Shown piece after piece: positions 1 through 8,656 of a stretch of 34,483 nucleotides of DNA (position 1 is the first letter of the stretch; each line of letters begins with the position of its first letter). The notes under the pieces were generated by a model. It was not told where the DNA came from. It saw nothing but the letters and a program-made list of their open reading frames with translations, and made no database searches. Made by a program: the position numbers and the translations under genes. This DNA is from an uncultured Sinobacteraceae bacterium (lineage in GTDB: Bacteria > Pseudomonadota > Gammaproteobacteria > Steroidobacterales > Steroidobacteraceae): assembly GCA_937902995.1 (NCBI GenBank), contig CALEKY010000172.1, positions 1-34,483 of the forward strand, in the 5' to 3' direction.

Positions 1-80
1 GAATGGAGCGCGCATGCAGTCGACTCCCTCCCCTGCGATTCAGCGGTGAAGGGTTAGGGCGGCGGCAAGAAGGAACAGCT

Positions 81-128
81 GCGCGCAACGCGCGCCCTAC
101 CTTCGGTCTTCGGTCTTCAATCTTCGGG
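81..128. repeat. Heptad element 1: GCGCGC core plus a CTTCGGT array
   Basis: The core is GCGCGC (81-86), AAC, GCGCGC (90-95). It is followed at 101-128 by four 7-bp units: CTTCGGT twice, CTTCAAT and CTTCGGG. The TGA stop of the GH3 gene (117-119, minus strand) lies in the one deviant unit, so the last three residues of that protein are array-encoded. A left arm is not clear. Another AGCGCGC at 7-13 may belong to a second element cut by the window edge. Confidence 0.75.
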
Positions 129-2081
129 AACGGGCGGCAATGCTGCCCGTTCCCGGTATGTGAGCCCATAGCCGTACGGAAACAGCGGGTCGTACGGCGT
201 CTCACCGACATTGAGTCGCGTTTGATCAACGCGCTTCGGCCACGAGAACGACAACTTGCCGGTGAAGTCGTAGCGCGGACGGCCTGCTTTGTCTCCGATC
301 AGCACATCGGCCACACCGCCGCCTTCCGTGCCAGGCAGCCAGGCCGCAACGAATGCATCGGCAGCGTTCAGCTCCGGATTCACCCAAAGCGGCCGACCCG
401 AAAGGAACACTGCAACGACCGGAATGCCGTCTGCTTTCAAAGCCCGCATCAACGCCAAGTCCGATTCGTCGCCTGACCGATATTCGATCGTGCGCACATC
501 GCCTTTCATCTCGGCATAGGGCTGCTCGCCGAAAACCACGACTGCGACATCGGGTTTCGTTGTGTACTGAGCGTCGCGGCTCAGCTCTGCGCGTCCGCCC
601 ATTGCGGTCACCGCCTCGCGAATGCCGTCGTAGATCGATTCCCCGTTCGGAAAGTGGGCCTTCGTGTTGCCGGTTCCTTGCCACGAGAGCGTCCACCCGC
701 CGCACGCTCGGCCGATATCGTTTGCAGCAGAACCTGTAACGAGCACGTGCGCATCGCCTTCGATCGGCAGCACGTTGCCGTTGTTCTTGAGCAGCACGAG
801 CGACTTGCGCACCGCCTCGCGGGCCACCATGCGATGCTCGGCACTACCGATCACGGATCGACCTTCGTAAGGGCGCTCGCTTTCGAAGAGGCCCAACTTC
901 TTCTTCACACGCAGGATGCGGCGCACGGCATCGTCGATCCGCTCGAGCGGAATCTCCCCCCGCTTCGCTTGCTGCACGGTGTTCTCGAACAAACGTCGCC
1001 AAGCTGTCGGCGCCATGAGCATGTCGATCCCAGCGTTGATCGCTTGCGGACAGCTGTCCTTGCTGCAGCCCGGCACTTGCGCATGACCGTCCCAATCGCC
1101 GACGACGAATCCGGCAAACCCCATACGGCCCTTCAACACATCGGTGATCAGAGACTTGTTCGCGTGGTTCTTCGCGCCCTGCCAACTCGAGTACGAGACC
1201 ATGACCGTCATCGCACCCGCCTCGATGGCATCTGCATATGCAGCAGCGTGGATGCGGATGAGTTCGTTCTCATCGATATCGGCGTCGCCTTGATCGATTC
1301 CGTCTCGCGTGCCGCCGTCGGCGACGAAATGTTTGGCCGTCGCCGCAACGAAGCCGTCGAGTACGCCGCGGCTCTTCTCGGGCTCGCCCTGCAAACCAAG
1401 CACCATCGCTCGCGCGAATTGACGTACCAGATCGGGCGACTCGGCGTAGCCCTCATACGTGCGCCCCCAACGATCGTCTCGAGGTACCGCCAAAGTCGGC
1501 GCAAACACCCAATCGATACCGGTAGCCGCGACCTCGCGCGCCGTGATGACCCCGATGCGGCGAGTCAAATCCGGATCGCGTGTCGCACCGAGACCGATGT
1601 TGTGCGGAAAAATCGTCGCTCCGACGACATTGTTGTGGCCATGAACCGCATCGATGCCGAATAGAACCGGAATTGCGACACGTCGTCCGGGACGTTTCTC
1701 GATCGATACAGAGCGGAATGCGCGCGCAGTCTCGAGCCACGCTGCGGCACCCGATCGATCCTCGCCATTGAGCGGCGGCGAATCGCCGCCGGCCAGAATC
1801 GCCCCGATCGGATACGTGCGCAGGTCCGCCGGGCGGATGGTCGAGATGTCCGCCTGGATCATTTGCCCGACCTTTTCTTCGAGCGTCATTTTCGCGATGA
1901 CGCCGTCGATCCAGCGTTCGGTCTCGGAATCGACGAGACCGACGCTTTGCACCTGCGGCCAACGCTCGGGGTGCGCGATTGCACTCCCCGATCCTTCCGA
2001 CGCCTGCGCTGCCATCGCTGGACACGAATGCCAGACGAGCAAGACCGCCAGAACCGACGTACGAATGAAGATGCGCACCAT
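117..2081 (-). CDS. Exported glycoside hydrolase family 3 (beta-glucosidase/exo-glucanase type)
   Basis: This is a 654-aa enzyme predicted to remove terminal glucose or related sugars from beta-glucans outside the cytoplasm. Residues 1-24 form a Sec signal peptide (basic start, LAVLLVW core, AMA-Q cleavage site). The GH3 N-terminal barrel shows FGIDAVHGHN near 141-150, the KHF motif at 250-252 and the nucleophile motif GFVVGDWDG, with Asp329 as the expected nucleophile. The C-terminal domain ends in the family's usual YGYGLTY. GAGGGAG six bases before the ATG supports the start. It is complete, and its stop sits inside a heptamer array. There is no sugar transporter or TonB receptor nearby in the window, so the substrate cannot be narrowed; exo-1,3/1,4-beta-glucanase is the nearest alternative name. 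Confidence 0.93.
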   Translation of the reverse strand: MVRIFIRTSVLAVLLVWHSCPAMAAQASEGSGSAIAHPERWPQVQSVGLVDSETERWIDGVIAKMTLEEKVGQMIQADISTIRPADLRTYPIGAILAGGDSPPLNGEDRSGAAAWLETARAFRSVSIEKRPGRRVAIPVLFGIDAVHGHNNVVGATIFPHNIGLGATRDPDLTRRIGVITAREVAATGIDWVFAPTLAVPRDDRWGRTYEGYAESPDLVRQFARAMVLGLQGEPEKSRGVLDGFVAATAKHFVADGGTRDGIDQGDADIDENELIRIHAAAYADAIEAGAMTVMVSYSSWQGAKNHANKSLITDVLKGRMGFAGFVVGDWDGHAQVPGCSKDSCPQAINAGIDMLMAPTAWRRLFENTVQQAKRGEIPLERIDDAVRRILRVKKKLGLFESERPYEGRSVIGSAEHRMVAREAVRKSLVLLKNNGNVLPIEGDAHVLVTGSAANDIGRACGGWTLSWQGTGNTKAHFPNGESIYDGIREAVTAMGGRAELSRDAQYTTKPDVAVVVFGEQPYAEMKGDVRTIEYRSGDESDLALMRALKADGIPVVAVFLSGRPLWVNPELNAADAFVAAWLPGTEGGGVADVLIGDKAGRPRYDFTGKLSFSWPKRVDQTRLNVGETPYDPLFPYGYGLTYRERAALPPVPED

Positions 2082-2180
2082 GACCGCTCCCTCGTCGCGC
2101 TTTCAACAGCCAGCACTGTTGCGCGCCGAGGCGCCAAGCGCAATCGGTTCGTATGCGGGGGGCGAAACCGAAACGGGCGC

Positions 2181-3824
2181 TCAGCCCGCAGCGAGGCTCA
2201 AGAATCCGACGCCGTGCTCGACTCTCATCGTCACTTCCCGCTCGAGCTCGCTCGAAATGATGAGCGACGCCTCGAGCCGATTGATCACGATGGGCCGCAC
2301 GCGAACGCCCTGCGACGAATACGTGAGCATGAAGCTGTGATAGCTGTCGATGTGATCGGCGGCGAACTGGAGCAGGAGATTCACTTCGTCCGCTTCAGCC
2401 GAAGGCTCGTTGATGCGTTCGTCGCAAATGACGAGGAAGGCCTGGTTCTTCGGCGCGGCGGTGAACGCGCCCGCTGCACGCAGCTCCGTGAGGAACTGCG
2501 TTACCTGCATGCTCAACTTGAACCAAAGATTGATGTTGCGAGGCTCCGTGCACGCCCAACGCGTGCCTCGCACGATCGCATCGACGATGAAGTGAGCAAA
2601 GCGGCGCGGCGTGAGATAGGCCCAGTCGGAATGTCCGCTCGCACCGCATGCCATCGTGCGCAACCGCGGCCGCCGGCGATCGGCGCTGCGCACCGCTTGC
2701 AATGTGTTGATGCCGTGCGTGGCCAACCGCGCACGTTCGGCAGGCGTCAGCTCATGCTGCAGCTTGGCGCCGGCACGCAACAGCAGCTCGGGATCGCCAA
2801 GGTGGGTAACCATCGGCATGATCTCGCCGGTGCGCGAGAGAATGCCTGCGGCAGCCGCTCCGCTGCCGAACACCTCGGGCCGGCCGCGCAGCCGATCCAT
2901 GCAGACGATCCGCGGATAGAACATGGCTGCGCAATCGCTGTGAAACCCGAGTGCGGAGATTCCAGAAATCGCGGCTTGCGGCGAATCCCAACTCGCCGGC
3001 GGATCGACGATCAGAATCATGCGCCGTTCGCGGCAGAGACGCTCCGCGGCGAGCAATGTGCTCGCACCCACGTCCGTCGTGCGGCTGAGCGGCGGGATGT
3101 AGAGGAAAGCGATCTCGTCGACATCGCACAACGCAAACAGCCCCGTGCGTTCCGATTCAGAGCCGATGACGTCGTAGTCGGTCAGCGGCTGGCCGTCATC
3201 GCCGTCGGGATTGGACATCGCGTAGCCGGGAAGCTGAGAGCCAGGCATCAGCGTCGGCTTCGGTCGCGACAACGGCACTCCGCCGCGGACACGCACCATC
3301 GAGGATTCGGCGAGCACCGCCTTCACGAATCGCGCATCGGTCGGATCCATCGAAACTGCCCGGAAGCTCTCTTGAGCCTCGATGCGCTCGGAACCCGGCG
3401 AACGAACGCGTTGCACGGTCAAATTGAAACGCAGCTCATCGCCCGGATTGAGACGATCGAAATCGACTGCCGCGCGCAGGAATTCCCGGGTTCCGGGTGC
3501 TAACGCTTCGAGTGTCAATGCACCCGATTCGCACGGCAAAGAGAGCGTGACGGGCGCAGCACGGTTGGCCACTCGAACGATGACTGCCTGCCGCCCGCCC
3601 TGCTCGAAGAATTGCTCGACGGCATAGGACAGCGGACTCGGCTGCCAAAGCCCGCCGAATACCTGCTGGAAATCGGCGAAGCTGCGGACGAGCACGGGTG
3701 TGTTCAGCGGCCCGCGCAGCGTGCGCCCGACGAAAGCCGTCCGTTGCGCGCACGTTCGCGCAATCGGCCGTTCGGCGGTCGATGAGTTGACAACTTTGAT
3801 ACCGTCGAGCGATCGCTCCGGCAC
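2181..3824 (-). CDS. Orphan phage-type contractile tail sheath protein
   Basis: This 547-aa protein is related to contractile tail sheaths, which polymerise around a tube and drive injection in phages, pyocins and extracellular injection systems. The N-terminal motif TAFVGRTLRGPLNTPVLV, then SFADFQQVFGG and AVEQFFEQGGRQAVIVRVAN (about residues 29-85), is the sheath signature. The middle has the YIPPLS and MILIVDPPASW stretches of the sheath core. The C-terminal domain (about 405-547) has the RRFAHFIVDAIVRGTRW and NINLWFKL stretches of the polymerisation domain. The start is GTG with GAGGGGG upstream; the usual TPGVYVEE-like N-terminus is reduced. No tube, baseplate, spike or AAA gene is adjacent, which is odd for a sheath. 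It may be a remnant, a domesticated protein, or part of a system encoded elsewhere. Confidence 0.85.
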   Translation of the reverse strand: MPERSLDGIKVVNSSTAERPIARTCAQRTAFVGRTLRGPLNTPVLVRSFADFQQVFGGLWQPSPLSYAVEQFFEQGGRQAVIVRVANRAAPVTLSLPCESGALTLEALAPGTREFLRAAVDFDRLNPGDELRFNLTVQRVRSPGSERIEAQESFRAVSMDPTDARFVKAVLAESSMVRVRGGVPLSRPKPTLMPGSQLPGYAMSNPDGDDGQPLTDYDVIGSESERTGLFALCDVDEIAFLYIPPLSRTTDVGASTLLAAERLCRERRMILIVDPPASWDSPQAAISGISALGFHSDCAAMFYPRIVCMDRLRGRPEVFGSGAAAAGILSRTGEIMPMVTHLGDPELLLRAGAKLQHELTPAERARLATHGINTLQAVRSADRRRPRLRTMACGASGHSDWAYLTPRRFAHFIVDAIVRGTRWACTEPRNINLWFKLSMQVTQFLTELRAAGAFTAAPKNQAFLVICDERINEPSAEADEVNLLLQFAADHIDSYHSFMLTYSSQGVRVRPIVINRLEASLIISSELEREVTMRVEHGVGFLSLAAG

Positions 3825-3867
3825 CCTTCGCCCCCTCGTAATTGTTGTGCCGTGAACGTTAACAGAT

Positions 3868-3903
3868 CCGTCGCGAATGTGCGACGGCTAACGCGCGAGC
3901 GTT
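3868..3903. other. Two adjacent stem-loops downstream of the zinc peptidase gene
   Basis: CCGTCGC (3868-3874) pairs with GCGACGG (3881-3887) across a 6-nt loop, and AACGC (3890-3894) pairs with GCGTT (3899-3903). They lie between the zinc peptidase stop and the sheath start, both on the minus strand. No U-tract follows, so a terminator role is only possible. The remaining bases of this spacer show nothing else I recognise. Confidence 0.35.
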
Positions 3904-3976
3904 GTAAAGGAACGCGACAGTCGGACGAGCCGAACGCAGCGACGATAAGCGCGAGTGCAGGCTGCGATGCTGCTCG

Positions 3977-4813
3977 TTATAGAGTCTGCGCGGAGAACGT
4001 ATCGCACTGCTCGAGCGATCCGCCCTCGAGACCGCGTTTGAACCAGCGCACGCGTTGCGCCGACGTGCCGTGCGTGAACGACTCCGGCGGCGCACGACCT
4101 TGCGTGAGCCGGTCATCGCCGATCGCGCTCGCAGCATTGAGCCCCTCTTCGACATCGCCTTCTTCCAGGAAGGGCCGCGAACGCTCCGCAGAGTGCGCCC
4201 ACAAGCCGGCAAAACAATCGGCCTGCAGTTCCTGACGCACCGACAGCGCGTTGGCTTCCGCCGCCGGCATGCGCGCTCGAAGCGCATGCGTGCGTTCGGA
4301 AATGCCGAGCAGCGTCTGCACGTGATGGCCAACTTCATGAGCGATCACGTAGGCCTGCGCAAAATCGCCGGGCGCACCGAATCGGCGGTGCAAGTCGTCG
4401 TAGAACGTGAGGTCGATGTAGACCTTGCGATCGGCCGGACAGTAGAACGGGCCCGACGCCGATTGGCCGATGCCGCACGCCGTCTGCACGGCCTCGGAGA
4501 ACAAAACCAGGGTTGGCGGCTCGTACGTACGCCCGGCCGCCGCGAAGATTTGTCCCCACGTATCTTCCGTGTCTGCAAGCACGACGGAAACGAGCTCGCG
4601 GGCGCTCGCTTCGCTTGCAGACTCCTGGTAGGGAACGCGTTCTTCCTGAACGCCGGTTTGCGTCGTTTGCAAGACGACACCGGGATCGACACCGAAATAC
4701 GCCGCAACCAAAGCGAGCACGATAGTGCCGAGACCGATGCCGCCAGCTCGTCCGAGCCGAGTGCCGCGACGATCCTCGATATTGGTGCTTGCGCGACGTC
4801 CGCCCAATCGCAT
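3977..4813 (-). CDS. ypfJ: YpfJ-type neutral zinc metallopeptidase
   Basis: This is a 278-aa membrane-anchored peptidase of the putative neutral zinc metallopeptidase family (Zn_peptidase, PF04228). The start MRLGGRRASTNIEDRRG is the family's typical cytoplasmic N-terminus. It is followed by one membrane segment (about 24-42). The catalytic HEVGHH lies at 159-164, with His159 and His163 as zinc ligands and Glu160 as the base. ELQADCFAGLWAH (195-207) is the conserved second helix that normally supplies the third ligand. Length is as expected. It is followed by stem-loops and preceded by a 118-bp gap to the rhomboid gene on the same strand. The physiological substrate of the family is poorly known. 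Confidence 0.92.
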   Translation of the reverse strand: MRLGGRRASTNIEDRRGTRLGRAGGIGLGTIVLALVAAYFGVDPGVVLQTTQTGVQEERVPYQESASEASARELVSVVLADTEDTWGQIFAAAGRTYEPPTLVLFSEAVQTACGIGQSASGPFYCPADRKVYIDLTFYDDLHRRFGAPGDFAQAYVIAHEVGHHVQTLLGISERTHALRARMPAAEANALSVRQELQADCFAGLWAHSAERSRPFLEEGDVEEGLNAASAIGDDRLTQGRAPPESFTHGTSAQRVRWFKRGLEGGSLEQCDTFSAQTL

Positions 4814-4931
4814 CGCAACTCTCCCGCTTGTCCGGGCTTTTCAGCAAACGCCCGGCCGTCATTTACGTTCCCGAACGGTATCAGGGTCAGGCCCGGCAGC
4901 CCAGTCGCGCGAACTCGAGCGATGCTTTGCG

Positions 4932-5621
4932 TCAGCGCGGCGAAGCGAACAACCGCACGTTGCGCCGCTTGAACAACGGAACGAGCACCATTCCGGCGAG
5001 GAAACCGCCGATATGGGCGCGAAACGCGACGCCGCCCTGACCGGGCGCAGCCATGACATTGCTGATGAGTTGCAGGGCGAACCACAACGCGAGCACGAGC
5101 CCGGCCGGCAAGCGCATCGTATGGAGAATGAATCCGAGCGGCACCGCAACGAGCACTCGCGCGTGCGGATATAGCAACAGATACGCCCCGAGCACGCCGG
5201 AAATCGCACCGCTTGCTCCGACCATGGGAATTTGCGAGCTCGGGTCGGGCACCGCCTGCGCAAACACCGCGGCAATACCGCACAGCACGTAGAACGCCAC
5301 ATAGCGAAGGCGACCCATGCTGTCCTCGACGTTGTCTCCGAAAATCCAGAGGTACAGCATGTTGCCGATCAGGTGCATCCAGCTGCCGTGCATGAACATC
5401 GACGTGAAAATCGTCGCAGCAGGCGGGACAAGCCTTACGTCAGGCGGCAGCTGCAAGTCGCCGAGCAAGACAGCAGGGATCACACCGAGCGCATAGATCG
5501 CGCGCTGCGCGCTCTCACCGAGTGAGACTTCCCAGAGAAAGACCAGGACGCACGCGACGATGAGAGCGATCGTGACGAACGGCGTCGAGCGAGAAGGATT
5601 ATCGTCGCGAAGCGGGATCAT
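4932..5621 (-). CDS. Rhomboid family intramembrane serine protease
   Basis: This 229-aa multi-pass membrane protein cleaves other membrane proteins inside the bilayer. Six hydrophobic segments can be seen. MHGSWMHLIGNMLYLWIFGDNVED (77-100) carries the conserved His and Asn87. GASGAISG (135-142) contains the catalytic Ser137, and AHIGGFLAG contains the partner His203. The catalytic set is complete, so the protein is predicted active. The C-terminus is a short basic cytoplasmic tail. It lies upstream of the zinc peptidase gene on the same strand, but the 118-bp spacer makes joint transcription uncertain. The substrate is unknown. Confidence 0.93.
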   Translation of the reverse strand: MIPLRDDNPSRSTPFVTIALIVACVLVFLWEVSLGESAQRAIYALGVIPAVLLGDLQLPPDVRLVPPAATIFTSMFMHGSWMHLIGNMLYLWIFGDNVEDSMGRLRYVAFYVLCGIAAVFAQAVPDPSSQIPMVGASGAISGVLGAYLLLYPHARVLVAVPLGFILHTMRLPAGLVLALWFALQLISNVMAAPGQGGVAFRAHIGGFLAGMVLVPLFKRRNVRLFASPR

Positions 5622-5771
5622 TGAACGCTTTCAAAGCTCGAGAACGGGATCGATGCGCCGCAGGACGAACGACATCCACCTGCAGCCATTGCGCAAGTCG
5701 CGATCTCGAGCTGCAGGGATCGAGCGCTCGTGCCGATTCGTTCGAGTTGTCTCGCGTGGACCGGGAAACCG

Positions 5772-7133
5772 TCAACGCGAGCCCTTCGGCGTCGCGCTCG
5801 ATGCGTCGCTCGCATCGGCCGTCGTCGCGATCGGTTTGGCCACCGGCTTCGCGGGCGCTGCCGCCGGCGTCGCTTTCGGCTTCTGCGCATTCGGAGTCTG
5901 CTCTGGCGCAACGCTGGAGCCGGCAGCCTTGGCCGGCGCGCTCGGCGCCGGCTTCTTCGCGCTTTGAGCCGCGGGCTTCGTCTCCTTCTTGGTCGCGTTC
6001 CCCGTGCGCGCCGCTTCGAACTCTTCCGCGGTCACGAGCAGCTCTTCCTTACCGTTCCAGGTCGCGCCTTCGGGCAATCGGTTCTCGACGTGGCGCGCCA
6101 TGTACAGGTATTTGTCGAGCGCCAAATTACCCTGCGAAACCGGCACGGCGATGCCGCGCGGCTCTGCAACGAGCCGCTCGATGAGTTCGAGATCCACCGT
6201 CGCGTTGTGCTCTTTGACCTTCTGCCACATCGCATCGCTGATCGCTGCATTGAGCAGCGCCTCGGCGGCTTTGGGATGCTCGCGCTCGTCGTCCTCCAGA
6301 GCCGGAAAGACCTGCACGTATAGCGCACCTTTGTGCCAGCCGAAGACGAATGGTTGATTGACGACGGTCACTTTCGTGCCGACAGGGACGAGATCGAACA
6401 GACTGGCGATGTCCTCCGGATACATACGAATGCAACCGTGGCTCACGCGCATGCCCACACCGTACGGCTTGTTCGTACCGTGAATCAGATAGCTCGGCCA
6501 GCCGAGCTTCAGCATGTAGGCGCCGAGCGGGTTGTCTGGTCCGGGAGGCACGACGGCTGGCAGCGGATCGCCCGCCTCCTTGTGTTCCTTGCGCACGGAC
6601 GCAGGCGGATACCACGTCGGGTTCTTCGCCTTGGCCGTGACCTTCGTCGTGCCTTCGGGCGTCGCCCAACCGACCCGACCGATGCCGATCGGGTGCGTGA
6701 TGACCTTTTGCAGCTCGCCTTCTTTGCGCTTCGGAAAATAGAAAGCGCGAAGCTGCGCGAGATTGATGACGATGCCTTCGCGCGGCGCTTGCGGCAGTAC
6801 GAATTGCGTCGGCAACACGATTTCGCGGCCTTCGCCAGGCAGCCACGGATCGACGCCCGGATTTGCGCGCACGAGCTCTTCGTAACCCAAGTTGAAGCGG
6901 CGGGCGATGTCCGAGAACGTGTCTTCGCCTTGAACGTGCGTCACTTGCAACTCGCCGACGACGTCATCGGTTTCTGGATCGAACCAGAACGTATGGGTTG
7001 CGACCGGCTCCTGAATCGGCGGCGGCGGAGGCAGCTCCTCAACCACGGGCTCGGGCTTGCGGGGCGCGAGCTGGCAGCCGGCGAGCAAAATGGCGAGGCC
7101 GAAGGCGGAAAAGCGGAAGACGCGCGTATTCAT
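5772..7133 (-). CDS. LysM plus YkuD L,D-transpeptidase lipoprotein
   Basis: This 453-aa periplasmic lipoprotein of the ErfK/YbiS class is expected to form 3-3 peptidoglycan cross-links or to attach proteins to the wall. The ATG at 7133 is chosen because it directly begins a lipoprotein signal ending LLAGC (Cys20). The frame is open 25 codons further upstream, but that stretch does not look like a signal. A proline-rich linker precedes a LysM domain (about 65-112, HVQGEDTFSDIARRFNL). The YkuD domain (about 120-260) carries HGTNKPYG and SHGCIRM with catalytic Cys234. The last 70 residues are Ala/Pro/Lys-rich and probably disordered. It lies 75 bp beyond the second TPM gene on the same strand and may be the last gene of the lemA group. 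Confidence 0.93.
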   Translation of the reverse strand: MNTRVFRFSAFGLAILLAGCQLAPRKPEPVVEELPPPPPIQEPVATHTFWFDPETDDVVGELQVTHVQGEDTFSDIARRFNLGYEELVRANPGVDPWLPGEGREIVLPTQFVLPQAPREGIVINLAQLRAFYFPKRKEGELQKVITHPIGIGRVGWATPEGTTKVTAKAKNPTWYPPASVRKEHKEAGDPLPAVVPPGPDNPLGAYMLKLGWPSYLIHGTNKPYGVGMRVSHGCIRMYPEDIASLFDLVPVGTKVTVVNQPFVFGWHKGALYVQVFPALEDDEREHPKAAEALLNAAISDAMWQKVKEHNATVDLELIERLVAEPRGIAVPVSQGNLALDKYLYMARHVENRLPEGATWNGKEELLVTAEEFEAARTGNATKKETKPAAQSAKKPAPSAPAKAAGSSVAPEQTPNAQKPKATPAAAPAKPVAKPIATTADASDASSATPKGSR

Positions 7134-7208
7134 GGGTCGATTATGACCCGAAGCTCTCGCAAGGGCACCCCGGAAGTCCGTACGCGAAATGTCGGCGTCC
7201 TGAGACAC

Positions 7209-7700
7209 TCACAACACCACGGGCCGATCGGGCAGCTCGTTGCGATCCGCGGCCGGGTAATGGCGAGCGATCAACGCGCCCACCTCGCGAATACCCTCGA
7301 TGACCGCGCCCTCGGCATCGCCCGCTTTGAACCGTTTTTCCATCTCTTTGCAGACAGCTGCCCATTCCGCGGGACTGACTTTCCCGTTGAAGCCGCGATC
7401 CGCGACGATTTCCACGTCGTGATCCGCCCAAAGAACGTAGATCAACACGCCATTGTTCGCCTCGGTGTCCCAAACGCCGAGTTGCGCGAACACTTCGAGT
7501 GCACGATCGCGCGCAGTGACGCCGCGCCATAGATCGAAGGCGCCGAGATTACCCTCGACGGCAAAACGGATTTCGCCGCCATGCGTCTGCTCGGTGGCGG
7601 CAATCGCTTGTTCGATATGGGCGAGCGCTTGCTGCGGAAACACCCGCGATATCACCCAGGCGGGCGTGGCGAGGTGCCTGAATGCACGTGCCAAGCTCAT
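7209..7700 (-). CDS. TPM-domain protein without signal peptide
   Basis: This 163-aa protein belongs to the TPM (TLP18.3/Psb32/MOLO-1) family. The domain occupies nearly the whole length: HIEQAIAATEQTHGGEIRFAVEG (28-50), then RALEVFAQLGVWDTEANNGVLIYVLWADHDVEIVAD and the final IREVGALIARHYPA. There is no signal peptide or membrane segment, so it is probably cytoplasmic. AGGAG seven bases before the ATG gives a clear start, and only 9 bp separate it from the larger TPM gene upstream. This lemA, long TPM, short TPM order is a recurring proteobacterial arrangement. The molecular function is not established; acid phosphatase activity is reported for some members of the family. Confidence 0.85.
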   Translation of the reverse strand: MSLARAFRHLATPAWVISRVFPQQALAHIEQAIAATEQTHGGEIRFAVEGNLGAFDLWRGVTARDRALEVFAQLGVWDTEANNGVLIYVLWADHDVEIVADRGFNGKVSPAEWAAVCKEMEKRFKAGDAEGAVIEGIREVGALIARHYPAADRNELPDRPVVL

Positions 7701-7709
7701 CGTTTGCTC

Positions 7710-8651
7710 CTACCAACGGCCGGAAGCGCCGCCGCCGCCGAAGCCGCCGCCGCCTCCGCTCCAACCGCCGCCACCGAAACCGCCGCCGAAGCCGCCTCCG
7801 AAACCTCCGCCGCCCCAGCCGCCGTAGTAGCCGCCGCGACGACGACCGCCCGTCCAACCGCGAGGTCCGCCACCTCCGCCGAGCAGCGTGAACAAGAAAG
7901 CAATGACGGCTGCACCGACTGCAATGACGACGATGCCGGTCAGAAGCCACACGAGCGCTCCTGCGATGCCCGCGGTAGCGATGGCACCGCCAGCGCCGCC
8001 AAGCATGCGCCGCAGAAAACTGCTGACAACGAACACGGCCATCAGCAGCAACGGGAATATTTGACCGATCCCTTCACCAGAAGGACGTGCGCGTTGGGGC
8101 GGCGGCTCTGGCAACGGTTCGCCGTCGAGCACGGCGATGATGCGATCGACTGCCGCGTCGATGCCCTCGTAGAACCGGCCTTCTCGAAAACGGGGGATGA
8201 TCACTTGTTGAATGATGCGATTGGCAATGACGTCGGGCAGCGCACCCTCGACGCCATAACCGACTTCGATTCGCACGGCACGATCGTCTTTCGCAACGAT
8301 CAGCAGCACGCCGTCGTCGACACCTTGCCGGCCGATCTTCCATGCCTCGACGACGCGAATCGAATACTGCTCGATCTCTTCGGGCTGCGTCGTGGGCACG
8401 AGCAACACCGCGACCTGACTACCTTTGCGTTGCTCGAACGCCAGCAGCTTCTGTTCGAGCGCTTGTATCTGACTCGGCGTCAGCGTGTTCGTCAGATCGG
8501 TCACCGGCGAGCGCAGATTGGGAACGGCCACCTGCGCGAAACAGACGGCCGCGATGAGCAGCGCGCCCAGCGCCGCAACGGCTGCCACCCAGCGCGGCAA
8601 GCGCCGGATAACAGCCGCTGCGCCGTTCCCGAAAGCGACTGCGTGCTGCAC
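7710..8651 (-). CDS. YgcG-type membrane TPM-domain protein with glycine-rich tail
   Basis: This 313-aa protein starts at GTG, 5 bp after the lemA stop, so translation is probably coupled. The N-terminal hydrophobic segment (about 20-40, ending CFAQ) is a signal peptide or anchor. The TPM domain spans about 45-190, with RSPVTDLTNTLTPSQIQALEQKL at its start and IEVGYGVEGALPDVIANRIIQ in the core. Two or three membrane segments follow at about 207-258. The tail is a low-complexity Gly/Trp/Phe region, and in DNA it is a GC-rich imperfect repeat (7720-7850). The domain probably faces the periplasm. Context says it works with LemA and the shorter TPM protein at the envelope, but no activity is known. 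Confidence 0.88.
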   Translation of the reverse strand: MQHAVAFGNGAAAVIRRLPRWVAAVAALGALLIAAVCFAQVAVPNLRSPVTDLTNTLTPSQIQALEQKLLAFEQRKGSQVAVLLVPTTQPEEIEQYSIRVVEAWKIGRQGVDDGVLLIVAKDDRAVRIEVGYGVEGALPDVIANRIIQQVIIPRFREGRFYEGIDAAVDRIIAVLDGEPLPEPPPQRARPSGEGIGQIFPLLLMAVFVVSSFLRRMLGGAGGAIATAGIAGALVWLLTGIVVIAVGAAVIAFLFTLLGGGGGPRGWTGGRRRGGYYGGWGGGGFGGGFGGGFGGGGWSGGGGGFGGGGASGRW

Positions 8652-8656
8652 GACGG

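Noticed and set aside
1863..3503. A 546-codon open frame on the plus strand opposite the GH3 and sheath genes
   Set aside because: It spans two well-supported minus-strand genes and their spacer. Its translation is Arg/His-rich with no domain, as expected of an antisense frame in GC-rich DNA.
2181..3824. Prophage or tailocin region
   Set aside because: Only the sheath gene is present; no integrase, portal, tube, baseplate, holin or att-like repeats are seen.
4860..4900. REP-like stretch between the rhomboid and zinc peptidase genes (ATTTACGTTCCCGAACGG and GGTCAGGCCCGG)
   Set aside because: It is a single copy without a clear palindrome or a RAYT gene in the window, and I could not confirm it as a repeat.
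7720..7850. Tandem GCC/CCG-rich repeat
   Set aside because: It is explained by the Gly-rich coding tail of the TPM protein.
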